From contig NZ_JBHRXI010000041.1 in assembly GCF_042648365.1 (NCBI RefSeq), positions 1 through 21,809 on the forward strand: a DNA stretch of 21,809 bases, written 5' to 3'. The stretch is from Lutimaribacter_A marinistellae (GTDB lineage: Bacteria; Pseudomonadota; Alphaproteobacteria; Rhodobacterales; Rhodobacteraceae). How positions within the stretch are numbered: the stretch's first letter is position 1; every line of letters starts with the position of its first letter. A program made the translations under genes and the position numbers. The notes below the pieces were generated by a model that was given only the letters and a program-made list of their open reading frames with translations, did no database searches and was not told the DNA's origin. Below are positions 14,838 to 21,809 of the stretch, piece by piece.

Positions 14838-15344
14838 GTGACAAACGCAAAACTTCTACTGGAATGCATCTTCGAGAATGCCGAGATGTACTATCAGTGC
14901 GACGATAAGGGTGAATACGATTTCACCCAAATGGGGTGGAGCGCCAGCGACGCCATGGATCTCTACGAGCACAAGACCACAGCCGAGGGACTTGCCATCG
15001 TTGACAGGCTGCTTGACGGCAAGATCAGCTACGATGAGGCCGTTTCCATGGCGTCCGATATCGACGAAACGCCGGAAGAGGCCAAGGCCGGAAAGCTCGT
15101 GTACGATCTGAACTACCTGTGGGGCCCATACTACGAATGTGGGTACGTCGTGCAGCGTAATGATGGCAGTTACTTCGCGTGGAAGACGTCAGAAAGACCA
15201 CAAGATCGTGCGGAGCGCTGCATCTCCGCCGAAGAGTACGATGAATGGAAAGAGTACATGCAGGACAAATACGAAGGTCAGTCCGAGTATGACTTCAATT
15301 CCATCTTCGACTTCAACCGGCTCGTCGAAAATGAGTTTCGCTGA
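14838..15344 (+). CDS. Very acidic hypothetical protein lying between two IS3 relics
   Basis: 168 residues; the GTG at 14838 is preceded by AAAGGA 9 bases upstream. By my count it has 38 Asp/Glu against 16 Lys/Arg. It is rich in Tyr and Trp (LWGPYYECGYVVQRNDGSYF; YDEWKEYMQDKYEGQSEYDF). There is no signal peptide and no recognised domain. A perfect CTGAAGCA/TGCTTCAG hairpin (14802-14820) stands just upstream of the ribosome site. Strong negative charge, small size and a mobile-DNA setting are features shared by DNA-mimic and anti-restriction proteins, but no sequence family supports that here. Lies in the same orientation as the cargo genes. Real gene likely; function unknown. Confidence 0.7.
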   Translation: MTNAKLLLECIFENAEMYYQCDDKGEYDFTQMGWSASDAMDLYEHKTTAEGLAIVDRLLDGKISYDEAVSMASDIDETPEEAKAGKLVYDLNYLWGPYYECGYVVQRNDGSYFAWKTSERPQDRAERCISAEEYDEWKEYMQDKYEGQSEYDFNSIFDFNRLVENEFR

Positions 15345-15401
15345 AAACCAGCACAGTCTCAGTCCCGCCACACAATACTGGCGTGCCCCCATCGGATGGT
15401 A

Positions 15402-15428
15402 TGAACCGCGCCGAGTTCGCCGGAGGCT
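15402..15428 (+). repeat. Terminal inverted repeat of the IS3 relic, orfB end
   Basis: Starts TGAACCGCGCCGAGTT and ends GCCGGAGGCT. Matches the complement of 16037-16063. Confidence 0.85.
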
Positions 15429-15440
15429 GATTTTGATTAG

Positions 15441-15687
15441 TCAAGCGGCCATGCCTTCAGTTTCCAGAGCGGCGTAGAAGTTGGCCTCTGCTTCGGCCGG
15501 AGGGATGTTCCCAATAGGCTCGAGCAGGCGGCGGTTGTTGAACCAATCAACCCATTCAAGGGTGGCATATTCGACGGCCTCGAAGCTGCGCCAGGTGATC
15601 GTAATAGGTGGACGGGGCGATCGGCAGAACCCTGCAGATCGGCTCGACCCCGTGCGCATCCCGGTGCGCGTCAATGAACCCCACCAT
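15441..15687 (-). pseudogene. IS3-family OrfB with a large internal deletion
   Basis: On the minus strand orfB starts at 15687 within TAATG, overlapping the orfA stop. It reads MVGFIDAHRDAHGVEPICRV and LPIAPSTYYDHLA, then jumps near 15589-15593 to the C-terminal segment FEAVEYATLEWVDWFNNRRL in a different frame, ending at 15441. Catalytic residues are deleted and the frames do not match, so it is dead. The junction lies at CGCCA, present at both presumed parental positions, which suggests deletion by short homology. Confidence 0.8.
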
Positions 15688-15977
15688 TACTTCGACCGGC
15701 GGTCGAGCTCCGCCATCGCAAAATACGCCGACGCCTTCCGAAGGATCTCGTTCGCCTGGCGCAACTCGCGATTCTCCCGCTCAAGCGCCTTCATCTTCTC
15801 GGCCATCTCGGTCGGGATGCCTGCGGGTCGGCCGCTGTCGACCTCGGCCTTCTTGACCCATTCGTTCAGGGTCTGGGGCGCACAGCCGATCTTCGCGGAA
15901 ATCGACATGACGGCCTGCCAGCGCGATCCATGCTGACCCTCATTGTCGAGAACCAGGCGCACTGCACGCTCGCGCAC
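15687..15977 (-). CDS. IS3-family OrfA (helix-turn-helix and leucine-zipper subunit)
   Basis: 97 codons from the first usable start (GTG at 15977). The family usually begins a few residues earlier; upstream codons read IIKSKTTNKFSPE, but no ATG is present before a stop. Residues VRERAVRLVLDNEG, then KIGCAPQTLNEWVKKAEV form the HTH that binds the element ends. EMAEKMKALERENRELRQAN is the coiled-coil zipper used for OrfA-OrfAB assembly. It ends DRRSK just before orfB. In intact elements a -1 ribosomal frameshift joins it to OrfB; here OrfB is deleted, so the protein could at most act as a binding inhibitor. Confidence 0.85.
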   Translation of the reverse strand: MRERAVRLVLDNEGQHGSRWQAVMSISAKIGCAPQTLNEWVKKAEVDSGRPAGIPTEMAEKMKALERENRELRQANEILRKASAYFAMAELDRRSK

Positions 15978-16036
15978 TTCGGGAGAAAACTTGTTCGTCG
16001 TCTTGCTCTTGATGATCCATCCTACTCAGGAGTTGG

Positions 16037-16063
16037 AGCCTCCGGCAAACCCGGCGCGGTTCA
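16037..16063 (-). repeat. Terminal inverted repeat of the IS3 relic, orfA end
   Basis: Complement begins TGAACCGCGCCGGGTTT and ends GCCGGAGGCT. Pairs with 15402-15428. Confidence 0.85.
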
Positions 16064-16422
16064 ATCCGGGGATGGGCTCAATTCGGCTGTGAGCCGACTT
16101 AAAGTAGCAGGGCCGAGTGCGCGCCTGACAACCTCCGGCAAGCGTCGGACTCGGCCCACAGCCGACGTTCACCAGGTTCGCCAACGCCGCAGCGCGGCTT
16201 CCCCGAACTGGTCATTCAAGGCACCGTGCAGCACGGTTAGACAGGCCGAGGTCAGCAGTTCAAACGAAGCTGTCGTTCGCAACATCTGCACAAAACCTGC
16301 TCTCAGTCGCATCATTAGCGACCTGCAGTGCGGAGAGCGCACGCCCTCCAAGGCCTGCTCACTTGATCTGCAGCGATGGTTATTCGATGCTGGATTTGAC
16401 CCGCTGAAGGAGCATTTTTCTC
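16064..16422. other. Non-coding interval with a long interrupted inverted repeat
   Basis: No gene. TCGGCTGTG (16083-16091) is complementary to 16157-16165, and GGGCCGAGT (16110-16118) to 16149-16157, giving a nested structure with an 18-base asymmetric spacer. It begins 20 bases outside the IS3 terminus. The rest shows nothing recognisable until the ribosome site AAGGAG at 16407-16412. Confidence 0.45.
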
Positions 16423-17212
16423 GTGCCATTCAACGCCATGGTGTCCGCAAAGCTTGCGGCTTATGTCTATGCCCTCGCCGACCCGCGCGTAAAAGGGGCG
16501 CTCAAGGACCGGATTTTCTACATCGGAAAAGGAAACGGAAATCGTTGTTTTAGCCATGCCCGGATTGAGACGAACGGTGCGCAACTCAATGAACGCGAGC
16601 ATAAACACTTATATTTGCGAAATTCGTAGCTCGGGGAATGACGTCGAAGTCCTCATCGTGAGTCATGGGTTGACGGACCCAGAAGCTCACTCCCTCGAAA
16701 CAGCATTGATCCCACTGCTTGGAGACACCAACAAGGTCGCCGGTCATGGGGACCGAGGGTTCTGGTTGACTGAAAGTCAGGTCAAGGAGATCTACGACAG
16801 GCCTATTGAACGGGACGACATCGACCTACTCCGCAGGAATGTGCTTTTTGTAAGCTTGAACCGGCAGGATGCTACTAAACTCTTAAATGGCGTTGAAGAC
16901 GAGATGGCACAGGCCACGCTGGGGAACTGGAACCTAAACGTTCGGGACTCTCGCCGTGTGGATTGCGTTGTCGGCGTCAAGAACGGCCTGATCCTATCGA
17001 TCTTTGAGACTGAGAAGACCTTCGAAAACATAACGCGGTTCGATCGGCTTTCGGCCCCAACGAAAGGAGCGCATGATCGTTCTCGATTTTTTGGAACGAG
17101 ACGTGGTGACCTCGAGGAGCAGCTGAGAGGCCGGACAGTTCGCCAAGAGGGGCGGGTGCTTTCGAAGATCAGACCTGGCGCAGGGTGCCAGTTTTTTCCC
17201 GCACTGGTATAA
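16423..17212 (+). pseudogene. GIY-YIG nuclease protein (LEM-3-like), frameshifted
   Basis: GTG start at 16423 with AAGGAG 10 bases upstream. The first frame gives YVYALADPRVKG and RIFYIGKGNGNRCFSHAR, a clear GIY-YIG catalytic motif of the LEM-3-like type, and stops at 16629. A second frame continues the domain with TYICEIRSSGNDVEVLIVSH, EAHSLETALIPLLGDTNKVAGHG and a ~130-residue C-terminal region, to 17212. The switch lies at about 16600-16620, near CATAAACACTTATATTTGCG. Joined, the protein would be about 262 residues, usual for this family. GIY-YIG enzymes cut DNA strands in repair, restriction or homing. Whether the shift is a mutation or a sequencing error cannot be told; without correction only the first 68 residues are made. 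Confidence 0.75.
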
Positions 17213-17726
17213 TTACGCGCTCTGGCTCCGATGACCGAGAAAGCCTTCCATGCTGCAGTATGCCTGAATGTAGCTTATGGGCTCGAAGTGGTCATGCGGC
17301 GATGCAGCCGGTCGTGCGCCGGGCAAGCAGCAGCGGCCGTCGCTCACGGCCCGCACCTGCCATTGACGCATGAAAGCTACGCGGCAGTGCAGCTTCCCCG
17401 AAGCGGACATTGGAACAGTTGCGCAGCATAGTGTTACCCAATCATCCACGAATTAAGCAGGCCGCGCGCTCAACTCGCGTACAAATGCCTCGTGGAGACT
17501 ACCGCCGATATGCCTACTGCCGGTGGCGGCGGCCAATTGCATAGGTCTTGGCCTGAGCGGGCGGCAAAGGCCCGATTTTCTTCACGTACAAAAAATGCTG
17601 GCAGTAACCTCGACGGTGATTCCTCTGAATAACCTCGGTCTGCAAGAAATGGATGGGGGCTACGAGCCATTTGCAAGTGGGTCTGGTCGGAGAACACCGA
17701 AGTGTCCGCCGACCGACACACGCTTC
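17213..17726. other. Non-coding interval between convergent genes
   Basis: No supported gene. Open frames on both strands look like chance or decayed repeats. A weak 5-bp hairpin GTGTC/GACAC near 17702-17720 is the only terminator candidate for the minus-strand operon. Nothing else is seen. Confidence 0.5.
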
Positions 17727-19187
17727 TCAGTTCAACTTCCGAGCAATTGGCGCACTCCAGCTTTCGTAGCGTTCAAGATCCGGCGCGTAGAGGCGCATGA
17801 TGATATCGAGATCCATGTCTTCCAGGTTGATCGGCAGCCAGTTTTCCTCCGGCACGCCTTCGGGTTGCTCGGCGGCGATGACAATGCGGATGCCGCCATC
17901 GTCGTCCAGCTTGAAGCCCGCGTTCTCGCCGACGGAATACTTGAACCGGTCATTCGGAATGAAAAAGCCGGTCTCGTTCTCGTAAAGCGTGGCCGACCAG
18001 AAGGCGTTGACCGGCGGCATCTCTTCGGCGGTCATGACGATCTCGTAGTCGTGCATGGCGTTCATGGGCACGCCGTCTTCGGTGAGGATCGCGGGGTAGA
18101 GAGCCTGGTCGGCAGGTTGCCCAATTGGACCGGACACGGACTGGAAGACCTGACGCTCAAGAGAAATTTGACCCTTGGGCTGGAACAGGCCGGTGAGGTT
18201 GTTGTCCAGAAAATCCTGATCCCCGAACTTGGCCAGTTCCTCAGTGGCAACCCGCTGCGCTACCGCGCGCAATTCGTCGCCGTCGATCTCGGGGGCCGTG
18301 TCGGGATCAAAAGGCTTACCTGGCTGGATACCCAGCGGCTCCAGAACCGCCAGAAGGCCCGCGTCCAAGGCGTCGTTCGGGTCGAATGTCGTGTGGTTCG
18401 CGACGAACTGCATGACCTCGATGAAGCGATCCTCGAAAATCTCGAAATCTGAGCCATAGGGCGGAAACCGGGCCGTATCCGCGCGCAGATCGAGGTTGCG
18501 GCCGACGACACGCGGGCTACCCCACGAGCGGACATGTGCCTTGTCGCCCCCCTGTCCAAGGAACTCCGAGAGTGGCTCTACATCGACGCTGCGCATGGCG
18601 GCGAGGTTGCGCTCCAGCCGCTCCGGCTCGGCGGCGTGTGGCATGATGCGGAAGACGGCGCTGACGAAGTCGCCCGTTGTCTCCACGATCATGTCTACGC
18701 CCTCGACCGGTTCGCCCGCATAACCGGGTGTGCGTTCGCTGAAAAACAGGATGTTGGCGGGTTCGTCGAAATCGCCCTTGGTGGTCGACATCGGAATGTT
18801 CACGTAGTGGTCGTAGGCAGTGACCATCAGCGAGACATAGGTCGAGTCGAAGGCCGGAATCTCAAGCACCACGGGTTCCTCGGTCACATCGATCATCGCG
18901 ACAGTGTAGAGCGTATCATTGTTGGGGCGCGCGATGACCCGCAACGTGTGATCGGCAAGCTCGGTGTTGGGCTTGACGCGGTTGTAGCCGCCCGTGTTCT
19001 GCGGGTTGTCCGGGTCGAGGGCGCCCTTCTGGTTAACGTTGAACATGGCGACATACTGGTAGGAGCGGCGTACCAGCTCCTCCATCTGAGCCTCGGTCAG
19101 ATCCAGCGTCTCGCCGGACTGCGCGGACACGCCAGCCGGCAAGGTCAGGCAGGCGGCCAGCGCCAGAGAAAGTGTGAAATGTTTCAT
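17727..19187 (-). CDS. Exported DUF1254/DUF1214 protein, distal gene of the operon
   Basis: 486 residues. The start at 19187 is chosen because GAGGAG lies 7 bases upstream and the protein then opens with a signal peptide (MKHFTLSLALAACLTLPAGVSA, cleavage near AQS). The frame is open further upstream only by overlap with the preceding gene. DUF1254 covers about residues 35-200, with the diagnostic ARPNNDTLYTVAMIDV at 86-101 and YDHYVNIP. DUF1214 lies at the C-terminus, with PPVNAFWSATLYENETGFF and a closing NLEDMDLDIIMRLYAPD. The protein should be periplasmic. The biochemical role of these paired domains is not settled. It sits 17 bases behind a second DUF1254-type gene and two genes behind an outer-membrane barrel, indicating one operon acting at the envelope. 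Confidence 0.9.
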   Translation of the reverse strand: MKHFTLSLALAACLTLPAGVSAQSGETLDLTEAQMEELVRRSYQYVAMFNVNQKGALDPDNPQNTGGYNRVKPNTELADHTLRVIARPNNDTLYTVAMIDVTEEPVVLEIPAFDSTYVSLMVTAYDHYVNIPMSTTKGDFDEPANILFFSERTPGYAGEPVEGVDMIVETTGDFVSAVFRIMPHAAEPERLERNLAAMRSVDVEPLSEFLGQGGDKAHVRSWGSPRVVGRNLDLRADTARFPPYGSDFEIFEDRFIEVMQFVANHTTFDPNDALDAGLLAVLEPLGIQPGKPFDPDTAPEIDGDELRAVAQRVATEELAKFGDQDFLDNNLTGLFQPKGQISLERQVFQSVSGPIGQPADQALYPAILTEDGVPMNAMHDYEIVMTAEEMPPVNAFWSATLYENETGFFIPNDRFKYSVGENAGFKLDDDGGIRIVIAAEQPEGVPEENWLPINLEDMDLDIIMRLYAPDLERYESWSAPIARKLN

Positions 19188-19204
19188 GCTTTTCTCCTCA
19201 AAGC

Positions 19205-20275
19205 TCAATTGGCGGGTTCGACGTCGGGGAAGGTCCAGCTTCCGTCGAGGATTTCCTCGCCGGGCTGGTAGAGGCGGATGACGTAATTCCAGCCCTCCAT
19301 GATCGGCAGGCAGTTCACGCGGCCATCGTCGCACCCACCAAGATGCACGGTCATCGAGCCGTCATCGTTGCGGTCGCCCATGATCGAATTGATCACATAG
19401 CCGTCATGCGCGTTCTTCTCGAAGAACCCGTCGGCATTGTAGAGGCTGACCGACCAGAACGCGCCCACTGGCACCTCGGCGGGCACCTCGATCTTGTATT
19501 CCCCGACAGGCAAGTTTGGGACATTGGTGGGATAATAGGCATGGGTTTCGGGCAGGCCGGCCCAGCCAATGCCCGTCCCGATCAGATGGCGCACAGGATC
19601 GACGTCCTCCTTTCTGCCGAAGACGCCTGTGACCTTGTTGGTCGCAAATGGCAGAAGCTGGTTGGTCAGATCGACCAATTTCTCATAGGCGTCCTCATCG
19701 TAGTCCGGCAGGATGAAGGGGTTGGACGAGACCGCCTCGATCTGCATCTGGTCCTGGATGGCGTTAACCGCTGCCACATCCTCTGGATCGTCTGCATCAA
19801 CCAAAGTGCGCATGTAGACGATCACGTAATCGGTATCGAACGTGTCGGTGTCGAGCGTATAGGTGCCGCCGCCGTAGAAAACGTCGTTTATGAAGTGATC
19901 CTGGTTGACGATCATCGCCGCCATGTACCGCTCGCCGACGTCGGGCAGGGTCAGCGTCGCGCCTTCCGAAATATCGACAATGGCGGTGCTGTAGAGCGTG
20001 TCGCGATTCATCCGGATCGTGGGCTGGTTGTCGACCGGCGTCGGTTCGCGGAAGTGGTAGAAGCGGTTGATACCGCCCGCGAGTGCCACGTATTTGTCAA
20101 ACTCGATGTCACTCGCAACCCGCGCGAAATTGTCGATGGTTACCGGGATCTCGCGCGCATCGATCATTTCGCTCAGGTTGTCATCGGCCATCTGGGCCGC
20201 AGCGGGCACCGCAGAAAGGGAGGCGGCCAGGCCGGAAGCGAGGCAGATCGCGGCAGATCGTGGAGTTGGGATCAT
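19205..20275 (-). CDS. Exported DUF1254/DUF1214 protein, middle gene of the operon
   Basis: 356 residues. The start at 20275 has AAGGAG 6 bases upstream and a signal peptide (IPTPRSAAICLASGLAASL, then SAVPAAAQ, cleavage near AQM). DUF1254 has TIRMNRDTLYSTAIVDI at about 86-102 and NQDHFIND. The C-terminal DUF1214 has VPVGAFWSVSLYNADGFF and NYVIRLYQPGEEILDG. It is about 130 residues shorter than its downstream paralogue, mainly in the middle. A pair of Cys in GGCDDGRVNC could form a disulfide in the periplasm. The stop is 17 bases before the next start, so the two are co-transcribed and may form a pair. Confidence 0.9.
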   Translation of the reverse strand: MIPTPRSAAICLASGLAASLSAVPAAAQMADDNLSEMIDAREIPVTIDNFARVASDIEFDKYVALAGGINRFYHFREPTPVDNQPTIRMNRDTLYSTAIVDISEGATLTLPDVGERYMAAMIVNQDHFINDVFYGGGTYTLDTDTFDTDYVIVYMRTLVDADDPEDVAAVNAIQDQMQIEAVSSNPFILPDYDEDAYEKLVDLTNQLLPFATNKVTGVFGRKEDVDPVRHLIGTGIGWAGLPETHAYYPTNVPNLPVGEYKIEVPAEVPVGAFWSVSLYNADGFFEKNAHDGYVINSIMGDRNDDGSMTVHLGGCDDGRVNCLPIMEGWNYVIRLYQPGEEILDGSWTFPDVEPAN

Positions 20276-20325
20276 GAAAGTCTCCTTCTTTGAACTGCGC
20301 TGTCGGTTTAGACCCGTCGGTCCGT

Positions 20326-21368
20326 TCAGAATGTCCAGGCAGCCGTCAGCGTGATGTAATNNNNNNNNNNNNNNNNNNNNNNNNNNNNNNNNNNNNNNNN
20401 NNNNNNNNNNNNNNNNNNNNNNNNNNNNNNNNNNNNNNNNNNNNNNNNNNNNNNNNNNNNNNNNNNNNNNNNNNNNNNNNNNNNNNNNNNNNNNNNNNGG
20501 GGATCCAGACAAAGCCCGGGCCGATCCCGTAGGAGGACGACTTGAAGGCGCCGAGGGTGGCCCCGGCTCCGCTATCTGCGGTCAGCTGCTTGTAGTAGTA
20601 GCCCCGCAGCCCGATGGCCAAGTCCGGCGCCACGAACTGGTTGAACGTGGCATCGAGGTGAAACTCGTTGCCTGTCTTGTAATTGGTGGCCGGGTTCTCG
20701 GTATTGATCATGATGCCGGCGGAGGCTGAAACCTCAGTGCCCGATTCCGGGTTGAACCAGGTGACGACTCCGACCGTGTCGAAGCTCCAGTAATTTCGGC
20801 CCAGGTTGACGAGATCGCCATCCGACGTGCTGTAGGCACCGGTCGGCGCAATGATCGTCTCGGAGAACCTGAAGGACCAGGGACCCGAACTCCAGTTCAG
20901 CTGGATCGGCGTGAACGCGATGTCGCTCAAGGCAAAGCTGCTATCTGAGAAGGGCAACCGCCCCCCCAGCGGGCCGGTTATCGCACCGTCCAGCGTCGCA
21001 TAGCCGAACGGGATCGCCATGCCGACGGTGTAACGCCCCCCGAGGACCGGCTGCTCGAAGGTATAACTGACGGACGTCATGTTGATGAAGGTATCCGTCT
21101 CCAGACCAAGGCCGACCTGGCCTTCGAGAAGGGTCGTGCCTAAGCTTCCTGTCTGGAACCACGACACGTTTGCGACCTGGAAACCTGGTTCGGGCGGGAG
21201 CGCCAGGAAGATGTCCCCAACTGCACCTGGCAGGTAATGGCTTCCGCCGCCTTCGGCTGCCTGTGCCGAGTCGCTGCCGACCGGCAAGACCAAGCACGAT
21301 GCGAGAAGCAACAAGAGACAGCCGGAATTGCGCCGCGCTTGAGCCGGGTCGGTCAACTGAGGTGTCAT
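20326..21368 (-). CDS. SphA/MetA-pathway-type outer-membrane beta-barrel protein (crosses a gap)
   Basis: The start at 21368 has AAGGAG 8 bases upstream; a longer start at 21410 lacks a site. A signal peptide spans residues 1-37 and the mature protein probably begins AEGGGSHYLPGAVGD, the typical N-terminus of the Phenol_MetA_deg/SphA-like family. The LASC segment could be read as a lipobox, but the AQA/AEGG site fits the barrel family better. Alternating aromatic strands follow (VSYTFEQPVLGGRYTVG, WSFRFSETIIAPTGAY, GLRGYYYKQL). After the 138-N gap the sequence resumes as YITLTAAWTF and stop at 20326: a final beta strand ending in Phe, as in outer-membrane barrels. That piece is in another frame, so the gap length is inexact. 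Family members are linked to uptake of hydrophobic compounds. First gene of the three-gene operon. Confidence 0.82.
20361..20498. other. Assembly gap (138 N) inside the outer-membrane barrel gene
   Basis: The coding frames on the two sides disagree although 138 is a multiple of 3, so the true length differs from 138. Confidence 0.95.
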
Positions 21369-21498
21369 TGAAGCAACTCCTTGAACTGAAAACGTGGGGT
21401 ATTCGTGCATTCGGCCGGAACCGGCGCAGAATGGTGGCAGCTGCCGTCTCGTTGATCCCGGCTCATGTCATCCGGGGGCGCCATGCACTCGCCAGTCT
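21369..21498 (-). promoter_or_regulatory. Intergenic region expected to carry the operon promoter
   Basis: 130 bases between the upstream gene stop and the barrel gene start. I see no convincing -35/-10 pair; the only clear signal is the AAGGAG ribosome site at about 21377-21382. A promoter here is inferred from the spacing only. Confidence 0.3.
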
Positions 21499-21809
21499 TC
21501 AGTCATAGGCTTCCATGGTGTTCTTGACCGCCATGTCCACCGCTCCGGCGAGCAGCCTGCCCGGATCGTCGTCGCAGGAATCCTCCAGCTCTTCGACGAA
21601 CTCGTCTCTGAGCCCCTCGCGCTCGGCCTCGTCCGGGACGAGCGCGAGAATGTCGAGCTGGCGATTGTAGATGGCGACAAATGCCATCTGGCGCACGATA
21701 TCGGCCACCGCCTCATCATCATCCGGGTAGGTTTCCAACACGCTTTCACAGCTGTGATGCATGTGGGGCATGGCGGCATCGAGCACGGCCTGGATGTCCA
21801 CCTCCTCGG
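21499..21809 (-). CDS. Acidic hypothetical protein, 5' end outside the window
   Basis: About 100 visible residues. The frame is open to the window edge and reads EEVDIQAVLDAAMPHMHHSC; the GTG at 21801 has GAGGAGG immediately adjacent, too close to be its ribosome site, so the real start is probably upstream. The protein is acidic and helical (YPDDDEAVADIVRQMAF, LVPDEAEREGLRDEFVEEL, DSCDDDPGRLL). No domain is recognised and no signal peptide is visible. It lies 130 bases upstream of the barrel operon on the same strand; a functional link is not established. Confidence 0.65.
   Translation of the reverse strand, partial: EEVDIQAVLDAAMPHMHHSCESVLETYPDDDEAVADIVRQMAFVAIYNRQLDILALVPDEAEREGLRDEFVEELEDSCDDDPGRLLAGAVDMAVKNTMEAYD

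Larger units (their letters stand above)
15402..16063 (-). mobile_element. Internally deleted IS3-family element with both ends intact (relic 2)
   Basis: A 662-bp element with 27-bp terminal inverted repeats (15402-15428 and 16037-16063, about two mismatches), TGAACCGCGCCG at the tips. It retains most of orfA and joins the first ~30 codons of orfB to its last ~50, so most of the DDE core is lost; typical IS3 elements are 1.2-1.5 kb. No short target duplication is visible in the flanks (GGTA versus ATCC). It could only move if a related transposase were supplied from elsewhere. Confidence 0.85.

Noticed and set aside
15395..16070. A target-site duplication around the mini-IS3
   Set aside because: The bases next to the inverted repeats (GGTA and ATCC) do not match over 3-5 bases.
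17523..18452. 309-codon plus-strand frame
   Set aside because: Antisense to the DUF1254/DUF1214 gene; no start signal.
19343..20293. 316-codon plus-strand frame
   Set aside because: Antisense shadow of the middle DUF1254 gene, which has a signal peptide, ribosome site and family motifs.
1..21809. CRISPR arrays, tRNA or rRNA genes
   Set aside because: No regularly spaced direct repeats, no cloverleaf-like segment and no rRNA-like sequence was noticed by eye; a covariance-model scan was not possible.

Overview
The window looks like accessory DNA from a GC-rich alphaproteobacterium, most likely a marine or halotolerant Rhodobacterales member. This rests on codon use, the IS3-family relics, and the DUF3604, DUF1254 and SphA-type genes; no rRNA or housekeeping gene is present to fix the taxonomy. 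The assembly is a draft: two runs of N (10 and 138 bases) each fall inside a gene.

Layout. (1) 3-1814: the 3' end of a very large secreted repeat protein with a Cadherin_3/CSPG-type module and four ~110-residue repeats, closed by a strong terminator. (2) 2551-6765: an integration module made of a small excisionase-like HTH gene, a structured leader, a ~750-aa tyrosine recombinase and a second ~480-aa tyrosine recombinase 3 bp downstream. This resembles the bipartite tyrosine-recombinase modules known from bacterial genomes. (3) 6766-11420: a 4.6-kb transposon-like unit inserted exactly behind the stop codon of the second recombinase. It has 22-bp terminal inverted repeats (one mismatch), a perfect 11-bp target duplication, and inward-blocking terminators just inside both ends. 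It carries a zinc-ribbon/HTH transposase-like protein and a secreted DUF3604 (PHP-like) protein. (4) 11599-14266: small unrecognised genes, two of them with a 4-bp overlap. These would have lain directly downstream of the recombinases before the 4.6-kb insertion. (5) 14446-16063: two relics of the same IS3-family element flank a very acidic 168-aa protein. The second relic is an internally deleted copy with both inverted repeats intact. (6) 16423-17212: a LEM-3-like GIY-YIG nuclease gene with a frameshift. (7) 17727-21368, minus strand: a three-gene operon for an SphA/MetA-type outer-membrane barrel and two exported DUF1254/DUF1214 proteins. A partial acidic protein gene lies upstream of it.

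How it fits together: the middle of the window is nested mobile DNA, a recombinase-pair island interrupted by a transposon and then invaded by IS3 elements. On its flanks are chromosomal or plasmid genes for exported proteins. The least described items are the TIR-bounded DUF3604 unit, the recombinase pair in which both proteins have Gln in place of the usual box-II His, and the structured RNA signals in front of the excisionase and recombinase genes.
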